From Cryptomeria japonica (Eukaryota; Streptophyta; Pinopsida; Cupressales; Cupressaceae): a stretch of DNA of 64,000 bases. The notes beneath the pieces were generated by a model. That model was not told the DNA's origin and ran no database searches. It saw nothing but the letters and a program-made list of their open reading frames with translations. The stretch is from the NCBI RefSeq assembly GCF_030272615.1, contig NC_081414.1:663596938-663660937 (forward strand), read 5' to 3'. Below, piece by piece: positions 32,492 through 43,600 of this stretch. The first letter of the stretch is position 1; every line of letters starts with the position of its first letter. The position numbers were made by a program, and so were the translations under genes.

Positions 32492-35095
32492 ATGTCAAAT
32501 TTTTATTTGCAAGATGTTCATATTTGTGATGATTATGAGTTACATGAAGCTTTAGATGAATTTTTGAAACCTAAATATACCAAACCTTCATTTTACCAAA
32601 AACTCATAAACATTGTTACTATGCCATTTCGTTGTGATGAGAAAGATAAGTCGAATGATTCCTCTCAAGGGTACATTCCTATCAACTCTTCCACTAAATC
32701 TAATAACATGGTTGTTTTAAATGATCCCCTCTATGAAGAGATATCTCCTTTTTCAAAAGATAAGCCTTTTAATAGATATGATCATGCTTTGTGGGATGAT
32801 GCCCTTGATGATTTTGTGGCTCCTAAAAAACACTCCCTTCATGAGGATCCTTTTGTGCAAGAAGATGACATTATCCCTACATTTCCTAGTGATGGCATTT
32901 CCTTTTCCAACAAAATTCCCACTAGAGATGATGAATTAACGATAAATGCTTACCCTTCTCCTAAAGTTTGTCTTACCCATAAGCATCCCTTAGAGAAAGA
33001 AGATGAAATAATAAGCAATTTCCTTAATTCTCTCTCCCCTAAAGATCATATTGAACATATTTTGAGGAAAGAGGATGAGTTTAATACATCTATTGATGCT
33101 CTCCCTCCTAAGGATGAGGAATTAATAAACAATGTTATCTCCTCTCCCGAAATTGACAATACTTCAAACATTCCTTTCAACAACCTCACTATTTGGGATG
33201 AACCATTAGAAGAAGGTATAGATTATTCTCTACCCCTAGCCAAAAGGGATGAAATCAAGATTGAAAATGCCCTTGATGGTTTCTCACCTTCCTTGAATCT
33301 CAATCATTCTCCCTCTAAAAATAAAGCATCTCCCTCTCCTCAACTTGGTTCTACTCATAAGGAAACCCTAGTTCAAAGCAAGATGGTTAACATCTCTTTC
33401 AAAGATCTCCCTCTCAAAAGTGAGACTTTAGAGAGTAATGTTGATTCTTCTCCTAGAGAGTTTATTCCCCATGTAGATCCTTTGATGATAGAGGATGATA
33501 TGACCTTTCCTAGTATTACTTTTCCTACTAGAACATCAATGCCTACCCCTTGTCTCTCTCCTAAAATTGATTTAATCCGTGATAAGATTTTAGTGCAAGA
33601 GAAGACTATCAATAATTTTTCCAACACTTTTGTTCATTCCTCTAAACCATCCTCAATCAATTTGATACATGTGAATGAAACACCTAACAAACCTCTCTTC
33701 ACTGTCCAAGGTGCTTGTCCTTCTCAAAATTCTCAACCTTTAATTAAGCCTATCTTAGTGGTCCAAGGTGGTTATGCTGATGATTCTTTTTGCACTCCTA
33801 AGAAACCTATTATTACTGTGCAAGGAGGTTATTCCTCTAAGAGCCCTTATGAGTATGCTAAGCAATTGACTAGAGAGAGTTATCATGTGGTTGCCCATAC
33901 TTATAATACTAGAAACAATAGGCAACCTAATCCTCCTCCAGTTATCCCCACTTCGCTTCCTCCTTCCCAACCTATTCTTCCTCAAGCTCCTCGTATTTCA
34001 CAAATGCTTAGTAAGGACTATGATCTCATAGAACAACTTAAAGCTACCCCTGCTAAGATATCCCTTTGGGATTTGATCCAAACTTCTTCCGCTCATCATG
34101 GAATGTTACAAGATGCCTTGAAAGATTTGAATGTTCCTCCACCTAATACATCTAGTAATATAGTGTCTTTGGTTAACTCTGTGATGAATCCTAAAGCTCA
34201 AATTGTGTTTACTCAAGATGAGTTGCCTACTAGTGAAATTCAACATCAATATGATCCCTTGATGATTGTGGTTATCATAAATGACACTGCTATAAGACGA
34301 ACACTGGTAGATAATGGCTCTGGCCTTAATGTGTGTAGCATTAATCTATTGCATAAGATGAATGTGGATACATCCCTTATTGAGCCTGACTCTCGTCCCA
34401 TTCGAGGCTTTGATAATGTGGCTAAGTCTTCATTAGGTATTATCACCTTACCCATCACAGTGGGACCTATTACTTTGCCTACTCCTATCCATGTTATGTC
34501 GGGAAATTTAACATACAACTTGTTATTAGGGAGACCTTGGATTCACAGTATGCAAGCTGTCCCCTCTACATTGCATAAACAAGTTAAATTCATTTATAAC
34601 AATAAGACATATACCTTGATAGGTGATACTAATCTTCAGGCTTGTTTGCAAACATCTACTTCCAAAGGGAGTTCTTCTAAATCTTCCTCTTCTAATGACG
34701 ACTCTTTAAACAAAATACCTATGGACAAATCATCATCCTCTGATAATCAAAATTCTTTGGATGAAGATTCTTCTCAACTTGAATCTACACATGAAGAGGC
34801 TTTTGATCCTGAGAAGGTTCTCATAGAAGATGATTGGGGATCTCTTGATTTCACTCCCACCTTTGTAGGTGAGTATAGGGTTCCTCCTAGAGAGTTTAAA
34901 GTTAAAAATAAGGAAGAAACTAAAAATCAATCAATCTTACCTGAACCTATGAGCAATAATTTTGTGGCCGCTTCTCAAACTTCTTCTCCTCACACCTCTA
35001 ATTATGAAGAGTTTGATTCTTTGTCTTATGAAAAACCACATTCTCTTCCTGAAATGGCTGATCGTTATGGTCGTGGTTTTTCGCATTTTTGCTAA
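32492..35095 (+). CDS. Element G ORF: low-complexity N-terminal region plus retropepsin
   Basis: The ATG at 32492 opens 867 uninterrupted codons. Residues 1 to about 500 are acidic, Ser/Pro-rich and without a capsid domain or zinc knuckle. Three VQG repeats (FTVQGACP, LVVQGGYA, ITVQGGYS) lie at about residues 404-445, and a Pro-rich linker near 485-500. From about 510 the Tat-lineage pattern appears: YDLIEQLKATPAKISLWDL, then the retropepsin with TLVDNGSGLNVCS (about 605) and NLLLGRPWIHSMQAVPSTLH (about 675). A Ser-rich, acidic end follows. The frame stops just before a G-patch-like sequence that continues in another frame (35090-35215). Likely role: a protease-bearing structural protein; the origin of the N-terminal half is unknown. 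Confidence 0.8.
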   Translation: MSNFYLQDVHICDDYELHEALDEFLKPKYTKPSFYQKLINIVTMPFRCDEKDKSNDSSQGYIPINSSTKSNNMVVLNDPLYEEISPFSKDKPFNRYDHALWDDALDDFVAPKKHSLHEDPFVQEDDIIPTFPSDGISFSNKIPTRDDELTINAYPSPKVCLTHKHPLEKEDEIISNFLNSLSPKDHIEHILRKEDEFNTSIDALPPKDEELINNVISSPEIDNTSNIPFNNLTIWDEPLEEGIDYSLPLAKRDEIKIENALDGFSPSLNLNHSPSKNKASPSPQLGSTHKETLVQSKMVNISFKDLPLKSETLESNVDSSPREFIPHVDPLMIEDDMTFPSITFPTRTSMPTPCLSPKIDLIRDKILVQEKTINNFSNTFVHSSKPSSINLIHVNETPNKPLFTVQGACPSQNSQPLIKPILVVQGGYADDSFCTPKKPIITVQGGYSSKSPYEYAKQLTRESYHVVAHTYNTRNNRQPNPPPVIPTSLPPSQPILPQAPRISQMLSKDYDLIEQLKATPAKISLWDLIQTSSAHHGMLQDALKDLNVPPPNTSSNIVSLVNSVMNPKAQIVFTQDELPTSEIQHQYDPLMIVVIINDTAIRRTLVDNGSGLNVCSINLLHKMNVDTSLIEPDSRPIRGFDNVAKSSLGIITLPITVGPITLPTPIHVMSGNLTYNLLLGRPWIHSMQAVPSTLHKQVKFIYNNKTYTLIGDTNLQACLQTSTSKGSSSKSSSSNDDSLNKIPMDKSSSSDNQNSLDEDSSQLESTHEEAFDPEKVLIEDDWGSLDFTPTFVGEYRVPPREFKVKNKEETKNQSILPEPMSNNFVAASQTSSPHTSNYEEFDSLSYEKPHSLPEMADRYGRGFSHFC

Positions 35096-35585
35096 GCATG
35101 GGTATCATGGAAATGGTTGTGGCGCTCATGAACAAGGGATGAAGGTTCCTCTAGAGACTAATTTTCACAATTATGCCTTTGGACTTGGCTACAATCCCTG
35201 CAAACGTACCAAAGCATCTAAAAGACCATCTCTCAATGTGAATGCTATATTTAGTAGTGATGATGATCTCACTTCAACTAAATCATCTTCTACTTCTATC
35301 AACTCTCATTCCCCTCATAAGGAAATCTGGGCAATGAACAAATCTCTTTATGACTCCCCTCAAATTTCTAAATCCACTCATGAATCTTTATCTCCTATTC
35401 ATCATAAAGTCCTTTCCTCTAGGGATAAGGCTCTAATAAATTACACTCATCCCTCTTCTAAGATTTCATGTGACTTTTCTTCTTCAATTTTTATCATTTT
35501 ATACATGTTTTTGATCTCACTTATAGTTGAGCATTCAGCATGTCATATTCAAATACCTCATTCAATCTATCATGTCTTTAAATAA
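35085..35585 (+). pseudogene. Continuation of the G ORF after a frameshift (G-patch-like, Ser-rich)
   Basis: In a neighbouring frame the sequence reads IFAKHGYHGNGCGAHEQGMK, then FGLGYNP, the Gly-rich region that commonly follows protease in Tat-type Gypsy elements. It fits as the continuation of the 867-codon ORF after a single-base shift near 35085. A Ser-rich tail ends in a hydrophobic stretch near 35490-35540 and stops at 35583-35585. Confidence 0.6.
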
Positions 35586-37258
35586 CATTAATGGCTATTA
35601 TGTTGCTCATCATTATGTGACATTGGTAGCTCATTTACTGGGGGCTCATTGTCATTCATGATGGTACAATTTCAAGTGCAATCATTTTTTTTTTGAAGCA
35701 ACATAATAGCCTAATTTTCTTGTTCCTATGGGGACAAGAGTGATTTCATACATCTCTTCTTTTGCTTATGTCCAAATCTCTCCCTAGAAGATTGTGTAAG
35801 TCCTTCTTATTGTCCTTATCCTTGGGAGGCAATGATCTTTCCTTATTTTTATCTAAGGATCCACTTTTTCCTATTTTGTGGATGGTGTGGACTTTATTAC
35901 TTGATGTTATGCCTTATACGCATTTGTTGTTGTTTGTTCAAGGATTCTCTCTTACAAGAGGTGTAAGTCCTTGACTACAACCTCTTTTGCACTTGGTAAA
36001 ATACATCCATAGCAAATTCACTCTCCTAATTGGGTTAAAAAGAGCGTCATCCTTCATTAAGAATCACTTTCACCTCGCAAAAGAAGGAAGTATTGCATTC
36101 TTATTCTCTTCTTTGTCTTATTCTAGAAGATGTTATATTTGTCTAAGACAATTCCTCTTGGGGATAGGTGTCTTTTGTACAAAGATCTCTTCTCCTCTAA
36201 GGATCTCCTTTACACATACTACAAGATATCCCTTTTCAACTATCTTATCCTTGCTTAAAGAGTGCAAAACTCTCTTGCTTGGATATATGACATTGTTGCA
36301 TTTTTGGGGTATCTTCTTTTGTGATGAAGGTCCTTGTGCTACTTTTCTTATGACATAAACGTTAAAATTTTTGAGCAATGGGTCATTCTCAGAACCAGAG
36401 CATAGACTCTTAGAGTGAGATGTCTCCATTTTTTCTTTTATGCAAGGTGATTATTCTCGGAACCAGAGCACGGACTCTTAGAGCAAGATGTCACGCTTTT
36501 GTACTATACATATATAGGTTGTAGCATACTCGGGCATAGACTCCTATGAGATGCTTCTAACCTCCCTTACACACACATGCATGAGGTGGAGTGGAACTAG
36601 CGGCATAAGGCTAGACTTTCTCACTCTCCTCCCTTACATGGATCACCTAGACAGACTCTAGGGGCTAGTTTTCCATGTCCTTTTTCTCATGGATCACCTA
36701 GACAAGATCTAGGGGTGAGAAGTCCATGTTTTCTCTCTCACTATTCTTCTCATGGATCACCAATGTGTGTATTCATGCTTTTCTCCTTTCTTTTCTTCTC
36801 TTTGCATTTTGTTTCCATTTACATCCTTCATCTTGTGTTAGAGAACTCTCAAATCCTCACACTCTTTGTTGTGTTGGGATTGAGATTTAGTCCTCTTTCT
36901 TACCAAATGACTCTCCATTAGTTTTTGATCTCATATCAAATCTTCTTGTGAGCATTTGTCATCAATTTTCTTTAACAATTCGAAGTGGTAAACATGATAC
37001 CTTGTTTCAACTCACTAAAATTAGCAAGTCGAAACAGGGGGGGGCATATAGCTACCCTCAAATTTTCATCACCTTCCTTAGTAAGCATTAGGTGATTTTG
37101 TGATCTAACGTGTGTTTTGTAGGGTGTGGTCCCTAACTGTGTACTGCAGATGCCGCTGGGGGCTTCGTTCGACAGACTTATGGATATATCCTTTTTCAAA
37201 TAATGTTTACTTTTCTGTACTTTAGCTTGCATATGCACTTAGTGTTCATATGACCGCT
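35586..37258 (+). other. Non-coding 3' part of element G with short repeats
   Basis: No pol sequence is present. Short duplicated phrases occur: AACCAGAGCA...GACTCTTAGAG at about 36391-36415 and 36460-36484, and CATGGATCACCTAGACA at about 36637 and 36690. The many small ORFs show no recognisable domain. This space is where pol would lie in an autonomous relative. Confidence 0.65.
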
Positions 37259-37273
37259 AAAGTGGGGGCTAAA
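37259..37273 (+). other. Polypurine tract of element G
   Basis: AAAGTGGGGGCTAAA directly precedes the 3' LTR start TGTAGCGTCG at 37274. Confidence 0.8.
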
Positions 37274-38942
37274 TGTAGCGTCGTAAATTGTACGCACTTG
37301 CTAGGGTGGTACAATTTCACACCTAGTTTAGCACCTGCCTTGGCGCATTTTGTATTTTGCATTGCATTTCCCCTTTAGCAATTAATTAATTAAATTAATT
37401 AGGTCTAAGGTTCTATTTTATCATCTCCCATATCATAAAGTTGGGCCCTTTTCATTAAAGTGTGCCCCTTTCATTTTATTCCTCCAATACATCATTTAAT
37501 CAAAAACCCTAATTAGGTCCTATTTTGAACTTGGGGGCTTGATTTCGGGGGTCAAAACATCTCAAAATTTGGTGAAACTTTGGGATTCTCTCTAAAATCA
37601 TCATATCCGACAGTCCTGAAAATTTGGTGAAAAGTTGTCGGGACCATGGCGCCCGGAGTGCAACATGGTCCCGGACATTTTTCCCGAAATTTTAGGAGCG
37701 CGATCCAATCATAAAATAAAGCTTAACCCCAAGAAATTGGCGGGATATTCAATCTCTAGGTTGGCCAAAAGTCGAAATTAAGACCTAGGGTTTCATATAT
37801 AAGAGCTCTCTTTCTTCATTTGAAGGGATCCGAATTTTGGCTTTCGAGGACCTTCTATGCAGTGAAAGAGCAGATCTTTGAAGACTTCAATAACATTCAA
37901 CATCCGTCCATCAAGCATTCATCAATTTCATTCATTTAGGGCTTGGGAGACATTGAAGAACAATAGGAGATTACCGACTGAAGATTGGCTTGTACTCCTC
38001 CCTTAAGGGTTGGGTATGATTTCATGTTGTTTTCATGTCTTTGCATAAGCTTCAATATATCCTTTATTCATGCTTTAGATCACTTTGCATCTTGATTTAG
38101 AGCATTTACATTATCATTTACAAGCAATTAGGGTTTACTTTCTAGGTTGCTCTAGTTTGCTTTCTTGCATTTAAGGACCTTGCACACACACTAGGTCTGC
38201 ATACACAATACATTTTACAATACAACTTGGCTATTCATGGAGGTAGAAATCACCGAAGTGGGGGTTTGACTAAGGCAAAACCCTATATAGCTGCCCAAAC
38301 ACCTTTTCAGATATAAGTGCAGGGTTCGGGACTCGGACGACGCCGCAAGTTACAGATCTGGAAGAAGCAGACGGAGACCAAACAACACACTAAATCTTAA
38401 AGAAAAAGACCAGGATAGGGGTGTGGGGCGCCCTGGTCCTGCCAGGACAAGGGCGCTGGGTGCCCTGGTCCCTGGGACAGGGGCGCTGGGCGCCCTGGTC
38501 CTCCTGATAGACAGCATTTTCAGCATTTTTGATAGCTTTTCCAGAGTGCAAAACAACAGTTTCTGGAGCAGTTTTAGGGGCAGAATCAGGACAGTGGCGC
38601 CCACGCCCCTGTCCTGAACATTTTCATTCATATTTTAACACCAAGTACACATTTACATTCTTGTCTTGTCCTTGTGTTTACAACTTTCCATCATTTAAGT
38701 TCAATTCTGTAATCTTGTTATTAGTTCATACTTGCACTTTGCGGTTAGGGATTGAACTTGCATCATTTCATCTTTCAATTGCAACAAAGGAATAGAAATC
38801 CTAATAGGTATCCCACGGCTCTCTCTTCCACAAAAAGAAGTAGCCAATTATGTGATACCTCTAGGCTCTTTCGTATTCCACAAATGTGTGACTGAAAGTG
38901 AGATTAGGGCATGTTTGCTTAGTTTCACTTTTTCCCCACACA
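37274..38942 (+). mobile_element. 3' LTR of element G
   Basis: It is 1669 bp and nearly identical to 30659-32328, ending TTTTCCCCACACA. A few substitutions and one short local replacement (near 37565) separate the copies. It is followed by the duplication GAGTG. Confidence 0.95.
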
Positions 38943-38947
38943 GAGTG

Positions 38948-38964
38948 ATATGTGCGCTTCACCA
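38948..38964 (-). mobile_element. Last 17 bp of the F 3' LTR
   Basis: ATATGTGCGCTTCACCA continues the F LTR after element G and its duplication. On the minus strand the LTR therefore starts TGGTGAAGCGCACATAT. The partner LTR has TAGTGCAAGGCACCTAT, with the first G changed to A. Confidence 0.85.
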
Positions 38965-38978
38965 TACTCCCCTGGGAC
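38965..38978 (-). other. Polypurine tract of element F
   Basis: On the minus strand GTCCCAGGGGAGTA precedes the LTR start TGGTGAAG. A GGGGAGTA tract is usual for chromoviruses. Confidence 0.7.
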
Positions 38979-38985
38979 AAAGAAC

Positions 38986-39780
38986 TCAAGTCCCTTGAGT
39001 TAAGAGGTCTGTAATTTCCACACCATGCTGAAGTATATCTAATTTTGACATCCACATAACATCTGATTCAAGTAACCCTGCCCACTTTACAAGATAATGT
39101 TTGTATATCCCTTTCCTTGTATTTTTTATTGCCTTGGTTTCCAAGATACTTTCCAACTTGACTAGTTTACTTGGTGGCAAATCTCTCACCCAATCTTCAG
39201 TACCCTGTGATGAAGTGTCCAACTGATGTGTTTGTGATTCTCCCTTATATGGATAGAGATCACATACATTAAATATGGGAGAAATACCCAAGGTGGGAGG
39301 GAGTTCAACTTCATATACATTCTGACCATATTTATGCACCACCTTGAGAGGCCCAATCTTCTTCATCAATAGCTTAGTAGGCTGCCCTTTTGGAAGTATC
39401 TCTTTCCTTAGGTATGCTAGGACCAAATCTCCAATCTTAAATTGCACATTCCTTCTTATTTTATCAACATTTATCTTATACTACTCGGACTTTTGTTGTA
39501 AGGTCTACCTTACCTTATCATGCACTTCCTTGATTCCTTCTACAAAATTCTCACCTTGTGCACTCTTAGGTGTCATATAACTAATATCTTTGAGCTCTAG
39601 TATGCCCCTAGGATGAAAAACATACACTATTTCAAAGGCTCTTTTACCTATACTTTGGTTAACTGAGTCATTGTATGCATATTTTTCTTGGCCGAGTACC
39701 AAATCCCAAGTTTGCCCATGTTGTTTGGTGAGACATCTCAGTAGATTACCCAAGGATCTATTGACTACCTCTGTCTGACC
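38986..39780 (-). pseudogene. Element F integrase C-terminal part and chromodomain
   Basis: On the minus strand are the GPY/F-type region (FKIGDLVLAYLRKE, KIGPLKVVHKYGQNVYEVEL, near 39330-39440) and then a chromodomain, ETKAIKNTRKGIYKHYLVKW, near 39110. This domain defines the chromovirus branch and is thought to steer integration to particular chromatin. Stops at about 39505 and 39479-39481 split the frame, but the frame itself is the same as for the integrase core. The chromodomain's aromatic cage is not fully conserved (Y...W seen). Confidence 0.85.
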
Positions 39781-40482
39781 ATCTAACTAAGGATGGTAGG
39801 CAGATGAAAAAGATAATCGTGTGCCCAAATTTCTCCAAAGTCTCCTCCAAAAGTGGTTTAAGAACTTTACATCCCTATCACTGACTATGCTGATTGGAAG
39901 GCCATGAATTATAACTATCTCTTTGAAGAAGAGTCTTGCAATATAGGTGGCATCATTGGTTCTCTTGCAAGGTATAAAATGTGCCATTTTGCTGAGCCTA
40001 TCAACCACTACATACACACTGTCAAATCCTCTTGGAGTTCTTGGTAAGCCTAACACAAAATCCATGCTTAAACATTCCCAAGGCCTATGAGGTATGACCA
40101 AAGGTTGGTACAAATCTGCATTACTTGATGAAACTTTTTCTCTTTGGCAGATTGCACATTGTTCTACAAACCTTCTCACTTCTGATTGTAACTTGGGCTA
40201 ATGGTAAAACCTACTAACCTGCTCCATAGTTTTATCTATGCCAAAATGACCTCCTAGACCTCCTTGATGTTTTTCTTGAATAATGTTTTGTCTCATAGAA
40301 CATTAAGGAATGCAAAGAAGGTGTCCCTTGAACAACAATCCCTCTTGTATCATATACTCTAAATAAGAAACATGTGAAGTGTTAGAAAAATCAGAACAAA
40401 CATCATATATTTTGGCAAAGTCTCTATCATCCTTGTAGAGGTCTTTTAACTCAGTCAATCCCACACTTTTCAATTTTATCTC
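39781..40482 (-). pseudogene. Element F integrase core
   Basis: A zinc-binding end remnant, FVEQCAICQREK (40160), is followed by the catalytic core: Asp in ECLSMDFVLGLPRT (40065), second Asp in SIVSDRDVKFLNHFW (39880), and Glu in TEVVNRSLG (about 39760), downstream of AYHP. Stops lie between AYHP and TEVVN and in the upstream stretch 40180-40480, where the reading is poor. All three acidic residues can be recognised. Confidence 0.85.
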
Positions 40483-41379
40483 CTACATAGTCATGACTCT
40501 CCTACTTAATGGATCAGCTATCTTGTTTGCAGTGCTCTTTTTGTGCTTGACAGTGAAGGTGTAAGATTGCAAGTATTCAACCCACTTTAGGTGTCTCTGA
40601 TTCAATTTCTCTTGCCCAGTAAGGAAACTAAGGGCATGGTTGTCAGTATAAAATACAAACTCTTTGGGTAGCAAGTAATGATACCACTTCTTCAATGCTT
40701 GCACCATGTCATACAACTCCAAATCATATGTGGAGTATCTTTGCTTCGCCTCATTCAATTTCTCTGAAAAAAATGCTATAGGATGACCTTCTTGACTCAA
40801 AACGACCCCTATTGCCCTTTGGCTAGCATCACACTCTACTGTAAACAACTGATTGAAATCAAGCAATCTAAGGGTTGGCAACTCTGCTATCTTAGCTTTC
40901 AACAATTCAAAGCCCTTGTTGGCTTCCTCTATCCACTTAAAGTGACATTTAATCCATCCTTTAATGGTATTAAGGATATGAGCACAAACATGGCTAAGGT
41001 TTCTCACAAACTTCCTATAAAAAGATGTCATTCCATGAAAACTTCTAACACCACTTATGCCCCTAGGTATAGGCTAATCAAGAATTTCTTCTACTTTACT
41101 TGGATCCATCTATAAACAACCTTGTGAAATGAAAAAACCAAAGTAAACTAACTCTGTTTTCAAGAACTCACATTTTTCAAGATTGATGCTGAGTTGAGCC
41201 TCCTTCAACTTCTTCAAAACTATCTCCACATGCTTAATGTGTTCCTCCTTGGACCTACTGAAGACCAAAATGTCATTACGATACAAAATAACAAATTTAC
41301 CAATAAACTCTACTAAGACTTCATTCATGAGCCTTTGAAAGGTACTAGGTGCATTGGTCAGGCCAAAAGGCATCACCAA
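40483..41379 (-). pseudogene. Element F reverse transcriptase (second half) and RNase H
   Basis: RT continues with [20 protein letters not shown] (41370). The active site, normally YLDD, reads YRND (41283), so one catalytic Asp is now Asn and a neighbour is changed. GFFISQG and a broken thumb region follow. RNase H begins with FTVECDASQRAIGVVLSQEG (40830) and shows FYTDNHALSFLT (40640) and KIADPLSRR (40500). Stops at 41110 and 41080 break it. The polymerase is dead even without the stops. Confidence 0.88.
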
Positions 41380-41445
41380 CGACTCATAGAGGCCTGCATT
41401 GGTTCTAAATGTTGTCTTCCATTCATCATTAGGTCTGATTCTTAT

Positions 41446-42579
41446 CTAATGATAACCAGATTTCAAGTCCACCTTTGTGAAGTAGCATGCTCCACCTAGA
41501 CTGTCCAATAGGTCCTCTATCCTTGGCATGGGAAACCAATATCTTATAGTAATCTTATTAATTTCTCTTGAGTCGGTGCACATCCTCCATTTTCCTCCTT
41601 TTTTGGGCACTAGAATAGTGGGTACAACAAAAGGACTCAAGATATTTTTAATAAACCCTTTGTTTAAGATTTCTTGCACTTGTTTGGCGATCTCTTCATT
41701 TTGGCTAGGTGTCATTTTATAAGCAGCTTTGTTAGGCAGATTTGCCCCTGTTATCAAGTCTATTTGATGATTTGCATCCCTCATTGGAGGAAAAGAATCA
41801 GGCATATCATCTCCTATAACTTCTACATATTGCTTTAGTAAACCTTGCACTTCTTGAGGCACTTCACTCATTGGATCTTCCTTAGCTTCATCTTTAGGCT
41901 TTAGCACTATAGCTTGACCCTGATTACCTTCTTGTTTTAACGCTTTAAGGAACTCTTTGCCACTCAACAACATAACACTTGACCCTACTTTTTTTTCCTC
42001 CTTTGGATCAGGTAATGGATCCATTTGAAACTTCTTACCATTCTTGGTGATGAGGTAACTATTCCTTTCTCCATCATGACAGGCTTTCACATCATATTGC
42101 CATGGATGACCCAAAAGCAAATGACAAGCATCCATATGCAATATGTCACATAGAAGTTTTTCTTTGTATTAACCAATTTCAAAGTCCACCCATTCTTGTT
42201 CATCAACTAAGACATGTTGACCCCGGTTGAGCCATGATACCTTATAAGGAGTGAGATGAGGCAATCTTTTCAGTTTGAGCTTATCCACCATTTCAACTGA
42301 GACAATATTCTCTGTGGAGCCTAAATACACAATCACCTTACAAATTTTTCCATGTGACTTACAAGTGGTCCTAAATAGACTTTTCCTCTATGGTGGCTCT
42401 TGAGCTTGGGGTATCTTTAACATTGTTCTTCTCATCATCAAATTTTCTCCATCTGTCACTGGCCCTGCCCTGCTAATTAGAGAGGTCTCACTTTGAGTAT
42501 CCTTCTCTTGCACTAACTGAGTCCTTTCACCCCTGTATGAGCTTGTTGAACTTGAGGCTTTTCCTGGGCACCTACTCAT
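41446..42579 (-). pseudogene. Element F protease region and reverse transcriptase (first half)
   Basis: Minus strand, one frame with stops near 42388 and 42142. The protease part is poor, but ACHLLLGHPWQYD (42125), equivalent to the LLGRPW region after the catalytic Asp, is clear. RT begins with QIDLITGANLPNKAAYKMTP (41760), ILSPFVVPTILVPKKGGKWR (41640), MCTDSREINKIT and FTKVDLKSGYH (41450), which includes the first catalytic Asp. A stop follows at 41446. Confidence 0.85.
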
Positions 42580-43563
42580 GGTATGTCCAACTTGGTTGCA
42601 GTGGTAACACCTACTGGTGAAGACTATATTTCCTCTCCCTCAGCTTCCAAACGTGCCTCTAAAATTGCTTCTCCCTCTAAAGGATCCTCTATATGTCCCT
42701 CTTTGAGAGTCCCCACTTCCTTCTTGGTTTTTATGATCTTCATTTCTTGTAGCATTTTGCCCTTTGCCAAAGGTTCCTCTACCTCTAAAATTCTTACCAC
42801 CTCTATGTTTTTTATTTTTCTCACTTCTCCTTTTGATCTTTTCCTCTGCCCTTAATGCCAACTAAAAACACTTATGAACAGTGTCTGGTGTGAGGATGCT
42901 TATTTCATCTTATATGTTTTGTCTAAGACCATTCATTTATCTTTCCAATTTCTCCACTTCATTCTCATGTGGAACTCCTCAGTGTATGCATTGACATCTA
43001 GTTCTCTTTGTTTCAAATTTTGCAATCTCTTGTGGATTTGAACTTCATAATCCCTTGGTAGGAATTGAGCTTTCATCCTTATCTTCATACGCTCCCATGA
43101 GGTTATCTTTTTCTTACCTACTTGTACCCTTTCTTCTTGCACCATGTTCCACCAAACCAGGGCTGATCCCCTCAATCTTGACTTGGCCACATTAACCCTT
43201 TTCTCCTCTACTACCTCCTTATAATCAAAATGATTATTCAATGCTTCTATCCAATCTAATAACTCCTCTCCATTGAGATTTCCTCCATAGGTGGGTAATC
43301 CATCCAAATTAACCTTGGAGATGGATTTGACTGCATCCAAGAATAGCTTTTGGTCTTGAGGCATTGCTACTATTGTTTGGTCCTCCTCATCTCTCATCTC
43401 CCCATTATATCTTAACCTTCCCCTTCTTAGCATCTCAGGTCCCTTTAGTTCCTTCCCGATCCTTCAATCCTTCTAACATATCTATAACCATCTGCCAGAT
43501 GGCTTTTGGAGTCATTTCCTTTGGAGGAATTGAACTTGCTTCTGATTCCTCACAGTTTGACAT
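42580..43563 (-). pseudogene. Element F gag with zinc knuckle
   Basis: A minus-strand ATG at 43561-43563 lies about 20 bp after the primer site. The frame shifts near 43440 and back near 42930. The capsid domain reads GLPTYGGNLNGEELLDWIEA (43310), KRVNVAKSRLRGSALVWW (43200) and TSWERMKIRMKAQFLPRDYE. An Arg/Gly-rich stretch (42650-42790) and a full zinc knuckle, CYHCNQVGHTMSRC (42560-42600), follow. A stop lies at 42640. This is the classic chromovirus gag layout. Confidence 0.85.
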
Positions 43564-43584
43564 ACACCAATGTTTTAAAAGAGT

Positions 43585-43597
43585 GGCTTTGATACCA
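43585..43597 (-). other. Primer binding site of element F
   Basis: On the minus strand TGGTATCAAAGCC lies 3 bases after the LTR end ...CTGCATCA. It is complementary to initiator tRNA-Met with one mismatch (A for G). Confidence 0.8.
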
Positions 43598-43600
43598 CTC

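Larger units (their letters stand above)
30659..38942 (+). mobile_element. Element G, non-autonomous Tat-like Gypsy element nested in the F LTR
   Basis: This is a complete LTR element of 8284 bp with LTRs of 1670 and 1669 bp, a primer site, one long ORF with a retropepsin domain, about 1.7 kb of non-coding sequence, and a polypurine tract. It is flanked by GAGTG. No RT, RNase H or integrase can be found between the ORF and the tract. It must depend on enzymes of another Gypsy element. Its LTRs are very alike by eye, and it is the youngest layer of the nest. Confidence 0.92.
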
